A stretch of 64,000 bases of DNA, from NCBI GenBank assembly GCA_032622095.1, contig CP136069.1, positions 126,623,450 through 126,687,449 on the forward strand, given 5' to 3'. The translations under genes were made by a program, and so were the position numbers. Shown here in pieces: positions 43,560-50,017 of the stretch; position 1 is the first letter of the stretch; every line of letters starts with the position of its first letter. The notes beneath the pieces are model-generated. The model did no database searches, had not been told where the DNA came from, and saw only the letters and a list, made by a program, of their open reading frames with translations. This DNA is from Siphonodentalium dalli (taxonomy: Eukaryota; Mollusca; Scaphopoda; Gadilida; Siphonodentaliidae).

Positions 43560-43808
43560 CGTTATGTCTATTTCCAATAAGTGGGTGTTATTGTTATTAT
43601 AACTCCATACATGCATCTAGGATACCCGGGCTAGGACTCCTCTTCTGCTTGTCCCAAAAATTAAATATGGCGCACATAATTTGAAAAAATGGCGTACATT
43701 ATTTGAAAAAAATCACCGAATATCCTTCATAATCACATCAGCTGGCACTATTGTCATCACATTTCCATGCTTACAGTTGAGATGGAAATACTAAGGCGAA
43801 GTAACTAT
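43560..43808 (+). repeat. Left flank of element H: G-family repeat unit
   Basis: ATGGCGCACATAATTTG, AAAAAATCACCGAAT, CATGCTTACAGTTGAGATGG and AAGGCGAAGTAACTA match sub-units inside element G (for example 37510-37650). The unit resumes at 49694 after element H. Confidence 0.65.
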
Positions 43809-44023
43809 TGATGATATACCGCCCAGTTGGCCCCCAGATCAGGAACGATAACTCTATCCGAAGTACACGACCTATATTCTCTGCAGTACTCCTGTTGGTG
43901 GCAGTCTAGACAGTTTGACCTACATTCTCAGCAGTACCCCAGTTGGTGGCAGTCTAGACAGTTTTACCTATATTGTCCGTCCACGCATTGCATCATGGTA
44001 TATGTGTATACCGGTAGGCATGT

Positions 44024-44226
44024 CCAAAAAATTTCAAAAACTTCAAAAATTTCAAAAAACTTCAAAAACTTCAAAAATTTCACAAATTTCACAAATTTCA
44101 AAAACTTCAAAAATTTCAAAAATTTCAAAAATTTCAAAAACTTCAAAAAATTTCAAAAACTTCAAAAACTTCACAAATTTTACAAATTTCACAAATTTCA
44201 AAAAACTTCAAAAATTCAACAAAATT
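44024..44226 (+). repeat. CTTCAAAAATTT tandem array, left arm of H
   Basis: About 17 units of 9-12 bp with CTTCAAAAA and TTTCAAAAA/TTTCACAAA variants. The inverted shorter array is at 49380-49514. Open frames across it (KFQKLQKFQK-type) are artefacts of the repeat. Confidence 0.85.
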
Positions 44227-44375
44227 CAGGATTTAGTCAAAAATATGGCTTGTTGCCATTCATCGGAAAGCTATGGGGGTACGGTGGTGAGCGCCACCGA
44301 AAAAAGCAAGTGAGCGATGGAAAAAAAGAGAAAAATAACATGACATGTGGTACATACTACAATTTATTATATTAA

Positions 44376-44579
44376 CTATTCACTGTCACTTTCGTCCGAA
44401 TTGTCATCAATTTCGTCAGATGTGTCATTTTTTTCGTCCATGAACTTTTCTAGCAACGGTCTGTACTTTAATATTGACATTTTCACTGCATCACGATCTT
44501 CAAAACCATTCTTCATATATTTGTCCACTTTATCCACCGGCCTTTCAATAGCCTTCGAAAATTTAGGTAAATTACTCAT
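44376..44579 (-). CDS. H cassette 1: 67-aa acidic-tailed protein
   Basis: Intact frame whose ATG overlaps the stop of the basic-protein frame by four bases (ATGA). Residues 1-47 are mixed (IERPVDKVDKYMKNGFEDRD); residues 48-67 are an Asp/Glu/Ser tail. Differs from the cassette 3 copy at a few residues (ILKYR for TLKYR, DEIDDN for DESDDN). No family recognised. Likely expressed from a two-gene mRNA by reinitiation or leaky scanning, which is inference. A Ser/Asp/Glu tail could be phosphorylated or mask a basic partner such as the upstream protein. Confidence 0.7.
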   Translation of the reverse strand: MSNLPKFSKAIERPVDKVDKYMKNGFEDRDAVKMSILKYRPLLEKFMDEKNDTSDEIDDNSDESDSE

Positions 44580-44794
44580 TTTAGTTCAGTGAATATGTCG
44601 TTTGGAGTTTCCTTTTTAACTTTTCCAATGTTTGTCTTCGCTCTTCCTCCTTTTATCTCTTTAACTTTTATCTTCTTAGCTCCGGGTTTCCTTATAAGTT
44701 TTCCAGGTTTCGCTTCAGTCTTGGGTAGGTCTTTCGAGTCATCGTAGGGTACATATTTATTAAGATCAAAGTCATAATAGTACGGAGTCCCCAT
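44576..44794 (-). CDS. H cassette 1: 72-aa lysine-rich protein
   Basis: Starts MGTPYYYDFDLNKYVPYDDS, then a strongly basic middle (about residues 29-61, KPGKLIRKPGAKKIKVKEI). It has one Lys codon fewer than the 73-residue versions in cassettes 2 and 3 (GGRAKTN against GGRAKKTN). A TATAAAA box lies about 40 bp upstream of the ATG. The composition resembles small DNA-condensing core proteins of some DNA viruses, but I cannot assign a family. Confidence 0.72.
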   Translation of the reverse strand: MGTPYYYDFDLNKYVPYDDSKDLPKTEAKPGKLIRKPGAKKIKVKEIKGGRAKTNIGKVKKETPNDIFTELK

Positions 44795-44919
44795 TCCGGC
44801 TAAAGTTCAAAGTGTACTCTGAAGTAGTAGTTTTTATAGGCGCCAAATTACCATCCAAGACGTATACCCTTATAAACTGCGGGTAAGTCATAGTAATGCG
44901 CATGTCAACGCCGCTGCCG

Positions 44920-44970
44920 CCGGCGCCGGCGGCGGCGGTAACTACATAATCCTATGGCATGCAAAGAAAT

Positions 44971-45008
<38 letters not shown>

Positions 45009-45036
45009 TTTGAAGGCGGCGGCGGCGGCGTTTGCG

Positions 45037-45062
<26 letters not shown>
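44920..45062. repeat. CGG/CCG trinucleotide expansion and (TA)n, cassette 1
   Basis: GGCGGC runs at about 44928-44938 and 44973-45030, followed by a (TA)n run to 45062. Located between the basic-protein promoter and the end of the Bcl-2 frame. Equivalent tracts at 46610-46782 and 48527-48690 differ in length. Confidence 0.9.
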
Positions 45063-45068
<6 letters not shown>

Positions 45069-45075
45069 ATTGATA

Positions 45076-45657
45076 TTAATATGTTTGCCAATAATTTACA
45101 CATCCATGAATCGATCTGAAAACATTATGGTTCATTGTCAACATTTTTGACGAGTAATTGTCAATATTGAGACATTCCTGGAAGAAATTATCCCAACTGC
45201 CTTCCCGTTCGACCCATTGGTCAGTGTATAATGTCACGATAGTGTGTGCCCATTGCACAATTTCGCTGACCAATGAGAAATCGTTGTCTTTGTATGCTTT
45301 TAAACACATTTTTCCTGTGAACAGGAATGCAGCCATTATTCTCTCCCATGTGTAGGGGCCATCTTCCCGAAATATATTGTCCAACAAGTCACTAAATATA
45401 TATGGAAAATGATCCCTATCGTAACTGTCCAATTTCCCTGTCAGCTCATTTAACAGCCACATGTTATAATTTTCCAGCTGTTGAAGTATTCTTCTGGTGC
45501 AGTCACGTATTTCATCTAACTCTGATAAATAAAAGTTATTAGTGTCTGGGTAATGAAAGCCGTTTTTCAGAATGATATGCCTGACATAACTTTTCATCAA
45601 ATATTTCGTAACTGCGCCAACTTCCATACTGTTAAATTTCTTGAGCTGTGTATCCAT
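45076..45657 (-). CDS. H cassette 1: Bcl-2-like protein, 193 aa
   Basis: Single-exon frame of 193 residues, typical in length for viral Bcl-2 proteins. BH1-like NIFREDGPYTWERIMAAFLF at residues 94-113, then TGKMC; BH2-like QWVEREGSWDNFFQEC at 147-162. Other regions are helical; no C-terminal hydrophobic anchor is visible. Bcl-2 proteins bind BH3 death ligands at a groove formed by BH1-BH3 and block mitochondrial apoptosis; an anti-apoptotic role is inferred. BH2 reads GSWD here rather than the usual GGWD. It differs from cassette 3 at only a few residues, which implies recent duplication or selection. Confidence 0.85.
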   Translation of the reverse strand: MDTQLKKFNSMEVGAVTKYLMKSYVRHIILKNGFHYPDTNNFYLSELDEIRDCTRRILQQLENYNMWLLNELTGKLDSYDRDHFPYIFSDLLDNIFREDGPYTWERIMAAFLFTGKMCLKAYKDNDFSLVSEIVQWAHTIVTLYTDQWVEREGSWDNFFQECLNIDNYSSKMLTMNHNVFRSIHGCVNYWQTY

Positions 45658-45659
45658 TA

Positions 45660-46050
45660 TTATTTTTTTTCCCTCCTACGTCAGACATAAAATATCAGCA
45701 GTCCCTTTATTATGTTGAGCCAGCTAACCAATCAAAATGCATGATATTAACGTGTTCCGACACGTTTCATTTCTAATTTTAGATGCTAAATGTGCCGACA
45801 TTGTTCTTTGGTAAAATTGGCGCGCGCGCGGAGGGGGAGGGGGTGCGAGCGGCGGCGGCGACTGTTGTTGTTGTTGTAGTTGTTGTTGTTGTTGATACAA
45901 ATGTCAATGCAATTATGAGTGATTTCAATAGGCACACTCTATTGTATAGGTAAAAAATTGGCGCGGCGGCAGTGAGGGGGTGATGGGGCCGCACGCGCGC
46001 CAATGCGCGCGTATGCCGCTCTCACCCCCTCCGCGCGCGCGCCAATTTTA
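45660..46050. promoter_or_regulatory. GC-rich upstream spacer of H cassette 1
   Basis: Contains CCAATC (CCAAT box on the minus strand, near 45730), an AACGTGT...ACACGTT inverted motif (about 45750-45767), GCGCGCGCGCGGAGGGGGAG, GTTGTTGTT runs and a CGCGCGCC palindrome near 46020-46032. The same block lies between cassettes 2 and 3. It probably holds the promoter of the Bcl-2 gene; a replication role is speculative. Confidence 0.45.
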
Positions 46051-46063
46051 CCAATTATATTAA

Positions 46064-46267
46064 CTATTCACTGTCACTTTCGTCCGAATTGTCATCACTT
46101 TCGTCAGATGTGTCATTTTTTTCGTCCATGAACTTTTCTAGCCATGGTCTGTACTTTAATATTGACATTTTCACTGCATCACGATCTTCAAAACCATTCT
46201 TCATATATTTGTCCACTTTATCCACCGGCCTTTCAATAGCCTACGAAAATTTAGGTAAATTACTCAT
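46064..46267 (-). pseudogene. H cassette 2: 67-aa acidic-tailed protein, nonsense at codon 9
   Basis: Same frame as 44376-44579, but codon 9 is TAG where the other copies have AAG. The rest remains open and similar, which suggests the stop is recent. The ATGA overlap with the basic-protein frame is kept. Confidence 0.8.
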
Positions 46268-46485
46268 TTTAGTTCAGTGAATATGTCGTTTGGAGTTTCC
46301 TTTTTAACTTTTCCAATGTTTGTCTTCTTCGCTCTTCCTCCTTTTATCTCTTTAACTTTTATCTTCTTAGCTCCGGGTTTCCTTATAAGTTTTCCAGGTT
46401 TCGCTTCAGTCTTGGGTAGGTCTTTCGAGTCATCGTAGGGTACATATTTATTAAGATCAAAGTCATAATAGTACGGAGTCCCCAT
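46264..46485 (-). CDS. H cassette 2: 73-aa lysine-rich protein
   Basis: As far as I can read, identical in protein to the cassette 3 copy (48804-49025). Same TATAAAA box upstream, near 46526, and same ATGA overlap with the following frame. Function unknown; basic core-like composition. Confidence 0.72.
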   Translation of the reverse strand: MGTPYYYDFDLNKYVPYDDSKDLPKTEAKPGKLIRKPGAKKIKVKEIKGGRAKKTNIGKVKKETPNDIFTELK

Positions 46486-46599
46486 TCCGGCTAAAGTTCA
46501 AAGTGTACTCTGAAGTAGTAGTTTTTATAGGCGCCAAATTACCATCCAAGACGTATACCCTTATAAACTGCGGGTAAGTCCTATTAATGCGCATGTCAA

Positions 46600-46726
46600 C
46601 GCCGCTGCCGCCGGCGCCGGCGGCGGCGGTAACTACATAATCCTATGGCATGCAAAGAAATTGGCGGCGGCGGCGGCGGCGGTGTTTGAAGGCGGCGGCC
46701 GCGTTTGCCGGCGGCGGCGGCGTTTG

Positions 46727-46790
<64 letters not shown>
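46600..46790. repeat. CGG/CCG expansion and long (TA)n, cassette 2
   Basis: GGCGGC runs at about 46618-46628, 46664-46680 and 46690-46727, then a (TA)n run of about 50 bp at 46730-46782. This (TA)n is the longest of the three cassettes. Confidence 0.9.
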
Positions 46791-46797
46791 ATTGATA

Positions 46798-47379
46798 TTA
46801 ATATGTTTGCCAATAATTTACACATCCATGAATCGATCTGAAAACATTATGGTTCATTGTCAACATTTTTGACGAGTAATTGTCAATATTTAGACATTCC
46901 TGGAAGAAATTATCCCAACTGCCTTCCCGTTCGACCCATTGGTCAGTGTATAATGTCACGATAGTGTGTGCCCATTGCACAATTTCGCTGACCAATGAGA
47001 AGTCGTTGTCTTTGTATGCTTTTAAACACATTTTTCCTGTGAACAGGAATGCAGCCATTATTCTCTCCCATGTGTAGGGGCCATCTTCCCGAAATATATT
47101 GTCCAACAAGTCACTAAATATATATGGAAAATGATCCCTATCGTAACTGTCCAATTTCCCTGTCAGCTCATTTAACAGCCAAATGTTATAATTTTCCAGC
47201 TGTTGAAGTATTCTTCTGGTGCAGTCACGTATTTCATCTAACTCTGATAAATAAAAGTTATTAGTGTCTGGGTAATGAAAGCCGTTTCTCAGAATGATAT
47301 GCTTGACATAACTTTTCATCAAATATTTCGTAACTGCGCCAACTTCCAGACTGTTCAATTTCTTGAGCTGTGTATCCAT
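46798..47379 (-). CDS. H cassette 2: Bcl-2-like protein, 193 aa
   Basis: Full-length, same BH1 (FREDGPYTWERIMAAFLFTG) and BH2 (EREGSWDNF) as cassette 1. Replacements against cassette 3 include Leu for Met at residue 11, Lys for Arg at 26, Ile for Met at 66 and Ser for Gly at 154. It is transcribed away from cassette 3 across a shared GC-rich spacer. No frame damage although the acidic-protein gene of the same cassette is broken. Confidence 0.85.
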   Translation of the reverse strand: MDTQLKKLNSLEVGAVTKYLMKSYVKHIILRNGFHYPDTNNFYLSELDEIRDCTRRILQQLENYNIWLLNELTGKLDSYDRDHFPYIFSDLLDNIFREDGPYTWERIMAAFLFTGKMCLKAYKDNDFSLVSEIVQWAHTIVTLYTDQWVEREGSWDNFFQECLNIDNYSSKMLTMNHNVFRSIHGCVNYWQTY

Positions 47380-47929
47380 TATTATTTTTTTCCCCTTCTA
47401 CGTCAGACATAAAATATCAGCAGTCCCTTTATTATGTTGAGCCAGCTAACCAATCAAAATGCATGATATTAACGTGTTCCGACACGTTTCATTTCTAATT
47501 TTAGATGCTAAATGTGCCGACATTGTTCTTTGGTAAAATTGGCGCGCGCGCGGAGGGGGAGGGGGTGCGAGCGGCGGCGGCGGCGGCGACTGTTGTTGTT
47601 GTAGTTGTTGTTGTTGTTGATACAAATGTCAATGCAATTATGAGTGATTTCAATAGGCACACTCTATTGTATAGGTAAAAAATTGGCGCGGCGGCAGTGA
47701 GGGGGTGATGGGGCCGCACGCGCGCCAATGCGCGCGTATGCCGCTCTCACCCCCTCCGCGCGCGCGCCAATTTTACCAAAGAACAATGTCGGCACATTTA
47801 GCATCTAAAATTAGAAATGAAACGTGTCGGAACACGTTAATATCATGCATTTTGATTGGTTAGCTGGCTCAACATAATAAAGGGACTGCTGATATTTTAT
47901 GTCTGACGTAGAAGGGAAAACAAATAATA
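47380..47929. promoter_or_regulatory. Palindromic, GC-rich divergent spacer between H cassettes 2 and 3
   Basis: The two sides, about 47380-47560 and 47755-47929, are reverse complements: ATTGG (CCAAT box, 47855), AACGTGT...ACACGTT (47821-47838), CATAATAAAG (47873, TATA-like) and TGACGTAG lead to each Bcl-2 ATG. The centre has GCGCGCGCGCGGAGGGGG, GGCGGCGGCGG, GTTGTTG and GCCGCACGCGCGCC. It looks like a bidirectional promoter at the centre of the inverted arms; it could also be a replication or resolution site. Confidence 0.5.
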
Positions 47930-48511
47930 ATGGATACACAGCTCAAGAAATTGAACAGTATGGAAGTTGGCGCAGTTACGAAATATTTGATGAAAAGTTA
48001 TGTCAGGCATATCATTCTGAGAAACGGCTTTCATTACCCAGACACTAATAACTTTTATTTATCAGAGTTAGATGAAATACGTGACTGCACCAGAAGAATA
48101 CTTCAACAGCTGGAAAATTATAACATGTGGCTGTTAAATGAGCTGACAGGGAAATTGGACAGTTACGATAGGGATCATTTTCCCTATATATTTAGTGACT
48201 TGTTGGACAATATATTTCGGGAAGATGGCCCCTACACATGGGAGAGAATAATGGCTGCATTCCTGTTCACAGGAAAAATGTGTTTAAAAGCATACAAAGA
48301 CAACGACTTCTCATTGGTCAGCGAAATTGTGCAATGGGCACACACTATCGTGACATTATACACTGACCAATGGGTCGAACGGGAAGGCGGTTGGGATAAT
48401 TTCTTCCAGGAATGTCTAAATATTGACAATTACTCGTCAAAAATGTTGACAATGAACCATAATGTTTTCAGATCGATTCATGGATGTGTAAATTATTGGC
48501 AAACATATTAA
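47930..48511 (+). CDS. H cassette 3: Bcl-2-like protein, 193 aa
   Basis: Single-exon 193-residue frame. BH1-like NIFREDGPYTWERIMAAFLF at 94-113 and BH2-like QWVEREGGWDNFFQECLN at 147-164 with the canonical GGWD. Its upstream region has a CCAAT box and a TATA-like CATAATAAAG. No introns and no C-terminal anchor. It probably acts in the cytosol or at mitochondria by binding BH3 proteins, from family knowledge. The BH3/alpha-2 region is not recognisable by motif alone. A cellular Bcl-2 retrocopy is the main alternative to a viral origin. Confidence 0.87.
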   Translation: MDTQLKKLNSMEVGAVTKYLMKSYVRHIILRNGFHYPDTNNFYLSELDEIRDCTRRILQQLENYNMWLLNELTGKLDSYDRDHFPYIFSDLLDNIFREDGPYTWERIMAAFLFTGKMCLKAYKDNDFSLVSEIVQWAHTIVTLYTDQWVEREGGWDNFFQECLNIDNYSSKMLTMNHNVFRSIHGCVNYWQTY

Positions 48512-48518
48512 TATCAAC

Positions 48519-48526
<8 letters not shown>

Positions 48527-48568
<42 letters not shown>

Positions 48569-48690
48569 CAAACGCCGCCGCCGCCGGCAAACGCGGCCGC
48601 CGCCTTCAAACACCGCCGCCGCCGCCAATTTCTTTGCATGCCATAGGATTATGTAGTTACCGCCGCCGCCGGCGCCGGCGGCAGCGGCGT
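48527..48690. repeat. (TA)n and CCG expansion, cassette 3
   Basis: (TA)n at about 48527-48567, then CCGCCGCCG runs at 48575-48605, 48613-48626 and 48661-48685. Inverted equivalent of 44920-45062. Confidence 0.9.
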
Positions 48691-48759
48691 TGACATGCGC
48701 ATTACTAGGACTTACCCGCAGTTTATAAGGGTATACGTCTTGGATGGTAATTTGGCGCC

Positions 48760-48766
48760 TATAAAA
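48760..48766 (+). promoter_or_regulatory. TATA box before the cassette 3 basic/acidic gene pair
   Basis: GGCGCCTATAAAAACTACTA places TATAAAA 38 bp before the ATG at 48804, leaving a very short leader. The same arrangement precedes the basic gene in cassettes 1 and 2. The Bcl-2 gene and the pair therefore seem to have separate promoters. Confidence 0.7.
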
Positions 48767-48803
48767 ACTACTACTTCAGAGTACACTTTGAACTTTAGCC
48801 GGA

Positions 48804-49025
48804 ATGGGGACTCCGTACTATTATGACTTTGATCTTAATAAATATGTACCCTACGATGACTCGAAAGACCTACCCAAGACTGAAGCGAAACCTGGAAAAC
48901 TTATAAGGAAACCCGGAGCTAAGAAGATAAAAGTTAAAGAGATAAAAGGAGGAAGAGCGAAGAAGACAAACATTGGAAAAGTTAAAAAGGAAACTCCAAA
49001 CGACATATTCACTGAACTAAAATGA
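48804..49025 (+). CDS. H cassette 3: 73-aa lysine-rich protein
   Basis: Starts MGTPYYYDFDLNKYVPYDDS; basic block KPGKLIRKPGAKKIKVKEIK at 29-48 and RAKKTNIGKVKK at 51-62; ends FTELK. The TGA at 49023-49025 overlaps the next ATG (49022). It may bind nucleic acid given about one Lys/Arg in three in the middle. No family recognised. Confidence 0.75.
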   Translation: MGTPYYYDFDLNKYVPYDDSKDLPKTEAKPGKLIRKPGAKKIKVKEIKGGRAKKTNIGKVKKETPNDIFTELK

Positions 49026-49225
49026 GTAATTTACCTAAATTTTCGAAGGCTATCGAAAGGCCGGTGGATAAAGTGGACAAATATATGAAGAATGGTTTTG
49101 AAGATCGTGATGCAGTGAAAATGTCAACATTAAAGTACAGACCATTGCTAGAAAAGTTCATGGACGAAAAAAATGACACATCTGACGAAAGTGATGACAA
49201 TTCGGACGAAAGTGACAGTGAATAG
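49022..49225 (+). CDS. H cassette 3: 67-aa acidic-tailed protein
   Basis: ATG overlaps the previous stop (ATGA). The N-terminal part includes IERPVDKVDKYMKNGFEDRD; the tail 48-67 is DEKNDTSDESDDNSDESDSE. An AATAAA polyadenylation signal follows at 49233-49238, just after the stop, which fits a compact two-gene mRNA of about 0.45 kb. The mirror-image charges of the two products suggest they could bind each other; that is inference. Confidence 0.72.
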   Translation: MSNLPKFSKAIERPVDKVDKYMKNGFEDRDAVKMSTLKYRPLLEKFMDEKNDTSDESDDNSDESDSE

Positions 49226-49232
49226 TTAATAT

Positions 49233-49238
49233 AATAAA
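49233..49238 (+). terminator. Polyadenylation signal of the cassette 3 gene pair
   Basis: AATAAA lies 8 bp after the acidic-protein stop codon. The inverted arm has the equivalent at about 44363-44368. Confidence 0.55.
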
Positions 49239-49379
49239 TTGTAGTATGTACCACATGTCATGTTATTTTTCTCTTTTTTCCAACGCTCACTTGCTTTTTT
49301 CGGTGGCGCTCACCACCGTACCCCCATAGCTTTCCGATGAATGGCAACAAGCCATATTTTTGACTAAATCCTGAATTTT

Positions 49380-49514
49380 GTTTAATTTTTTAAGTTTTTG
49401 GAAATTTGTGAAGTTTTTGAAATTTGTGAAATTTTTGAAGTTTTTGAAATTTTAGAAATTTTAGAAATTTTTGAACTTTTTGAAGTTTTTGAAATTTTGA
49501 AGTTTTTGAAATTT
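49380..49514 (-). repeat. CTTCAAAAATTT tandem array, right arm of H
   Basis: About 11-12 units of AAATTTTTGAAGTTTTTG type, the reverse complement of 44024-44226 but shorter. Confidence 0.85.
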
Positions 49515-49693
49515 TGTGGACATGCCCAACTGGTATACACATAGACCATGATGCAATGCGTGGACGGACAATATAGGTCAAACTGTCTAGACTGCCACCA
49601 ACAGGAGTACTGCAGAGAATATAGGTCGTGTACTTCGGATAGAGTTATCGTTCCTGATCTTGTGGCCAACTGGGCGGTATATCATCAAACTAT

Positions 49694-49855
49694 AACTTAC
49701 CGGTACTACTTTCCTGCCATGAAACAGCCTCCCTTGTTCAGGATGGTGTCTAAAATGGGGACCGAAATTTGAAAACACGTGGACATACCTTTAATTTATT
49801 ACAATTCATGGGAGTTATTGTTGCATGAATTCCACCCATAACTGGACTATTTTTT
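49694..49855 (+). repeat. Right flank of element H: G-family repeat unit resumes
   Basis: GGGGACCGAAATTTGAAAAC and ATTCCACCCATAAC match element G around 37690-37780. It continues the unit interrupted at 43808. Confidence 0.6.
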
Positions 49856-50017
49856 CCTCTGTTCCAAAGGAACTGTTCACCTCACAGCTCTTGGAGAGGG
49901 TGTCGGATCCCACAAAACTCAAACTTATCTGTATGAAAATATTCGCCAAAACAAGAGAGCAGTACTCTGACCTTTAGAAGAGAATACGACCTTAAAAACC
50001 GTAAAAGCGGAACAGGC

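Larger units (their letters stand above)
43809..49687. mobile_element. Element H: virus-like element with three Bcl-2 cassettes, 6-bp target duplication
   Basis: The end TGATGATATACCGCCCAG is repeated exactly in inverted orientation at both termini, and AACTAT is duplicated on both flanks (43803-43808 and 49688-49693). Taking H and one AACTAT away restores a G-family repeat unit. Inverted arms extend about 1.9-2 kb, through a CTTCAAAAATTT tandem array, a hairpin-prone segment and a whole gene cassette. A second minus-strand cassette (about 46050-47735) is a direct tandem duplicate of the left one. Six-base duplications are characteristic of Maverick/Polinton integration; no integrase, polymerase or capsid gene is present, so it would be non-autonomous. 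The virus link is inferred from gene style. Confidence 0.82.

Noticed and set aside
43827-44375. Long repetitive frame rich in KFQKLQKFQK-type residues
   Set aside because: It is only the translation of the CTTCAAAAATTT tandem array in the terminal arm of element H; the mirrored array at 49380-49514 gives the same artefact on the other strand.
44959-45150. Arg/Ala-rich and Ile-Tyr repeat frames across CGG and (TA)n tracts
   Set aside because: Microsatellite translation; lengths differ between cassettes and all six frames are open through such tracts.
45779-46003. Poly-Thr/Ala frame in the GC-rich spacer of H (also 47501-47728)
   Set aside because: Comes from GTTGTT and GCGGCG runs. Run lengths change between copies, and the frame is not retained as a gene in cassette 3.
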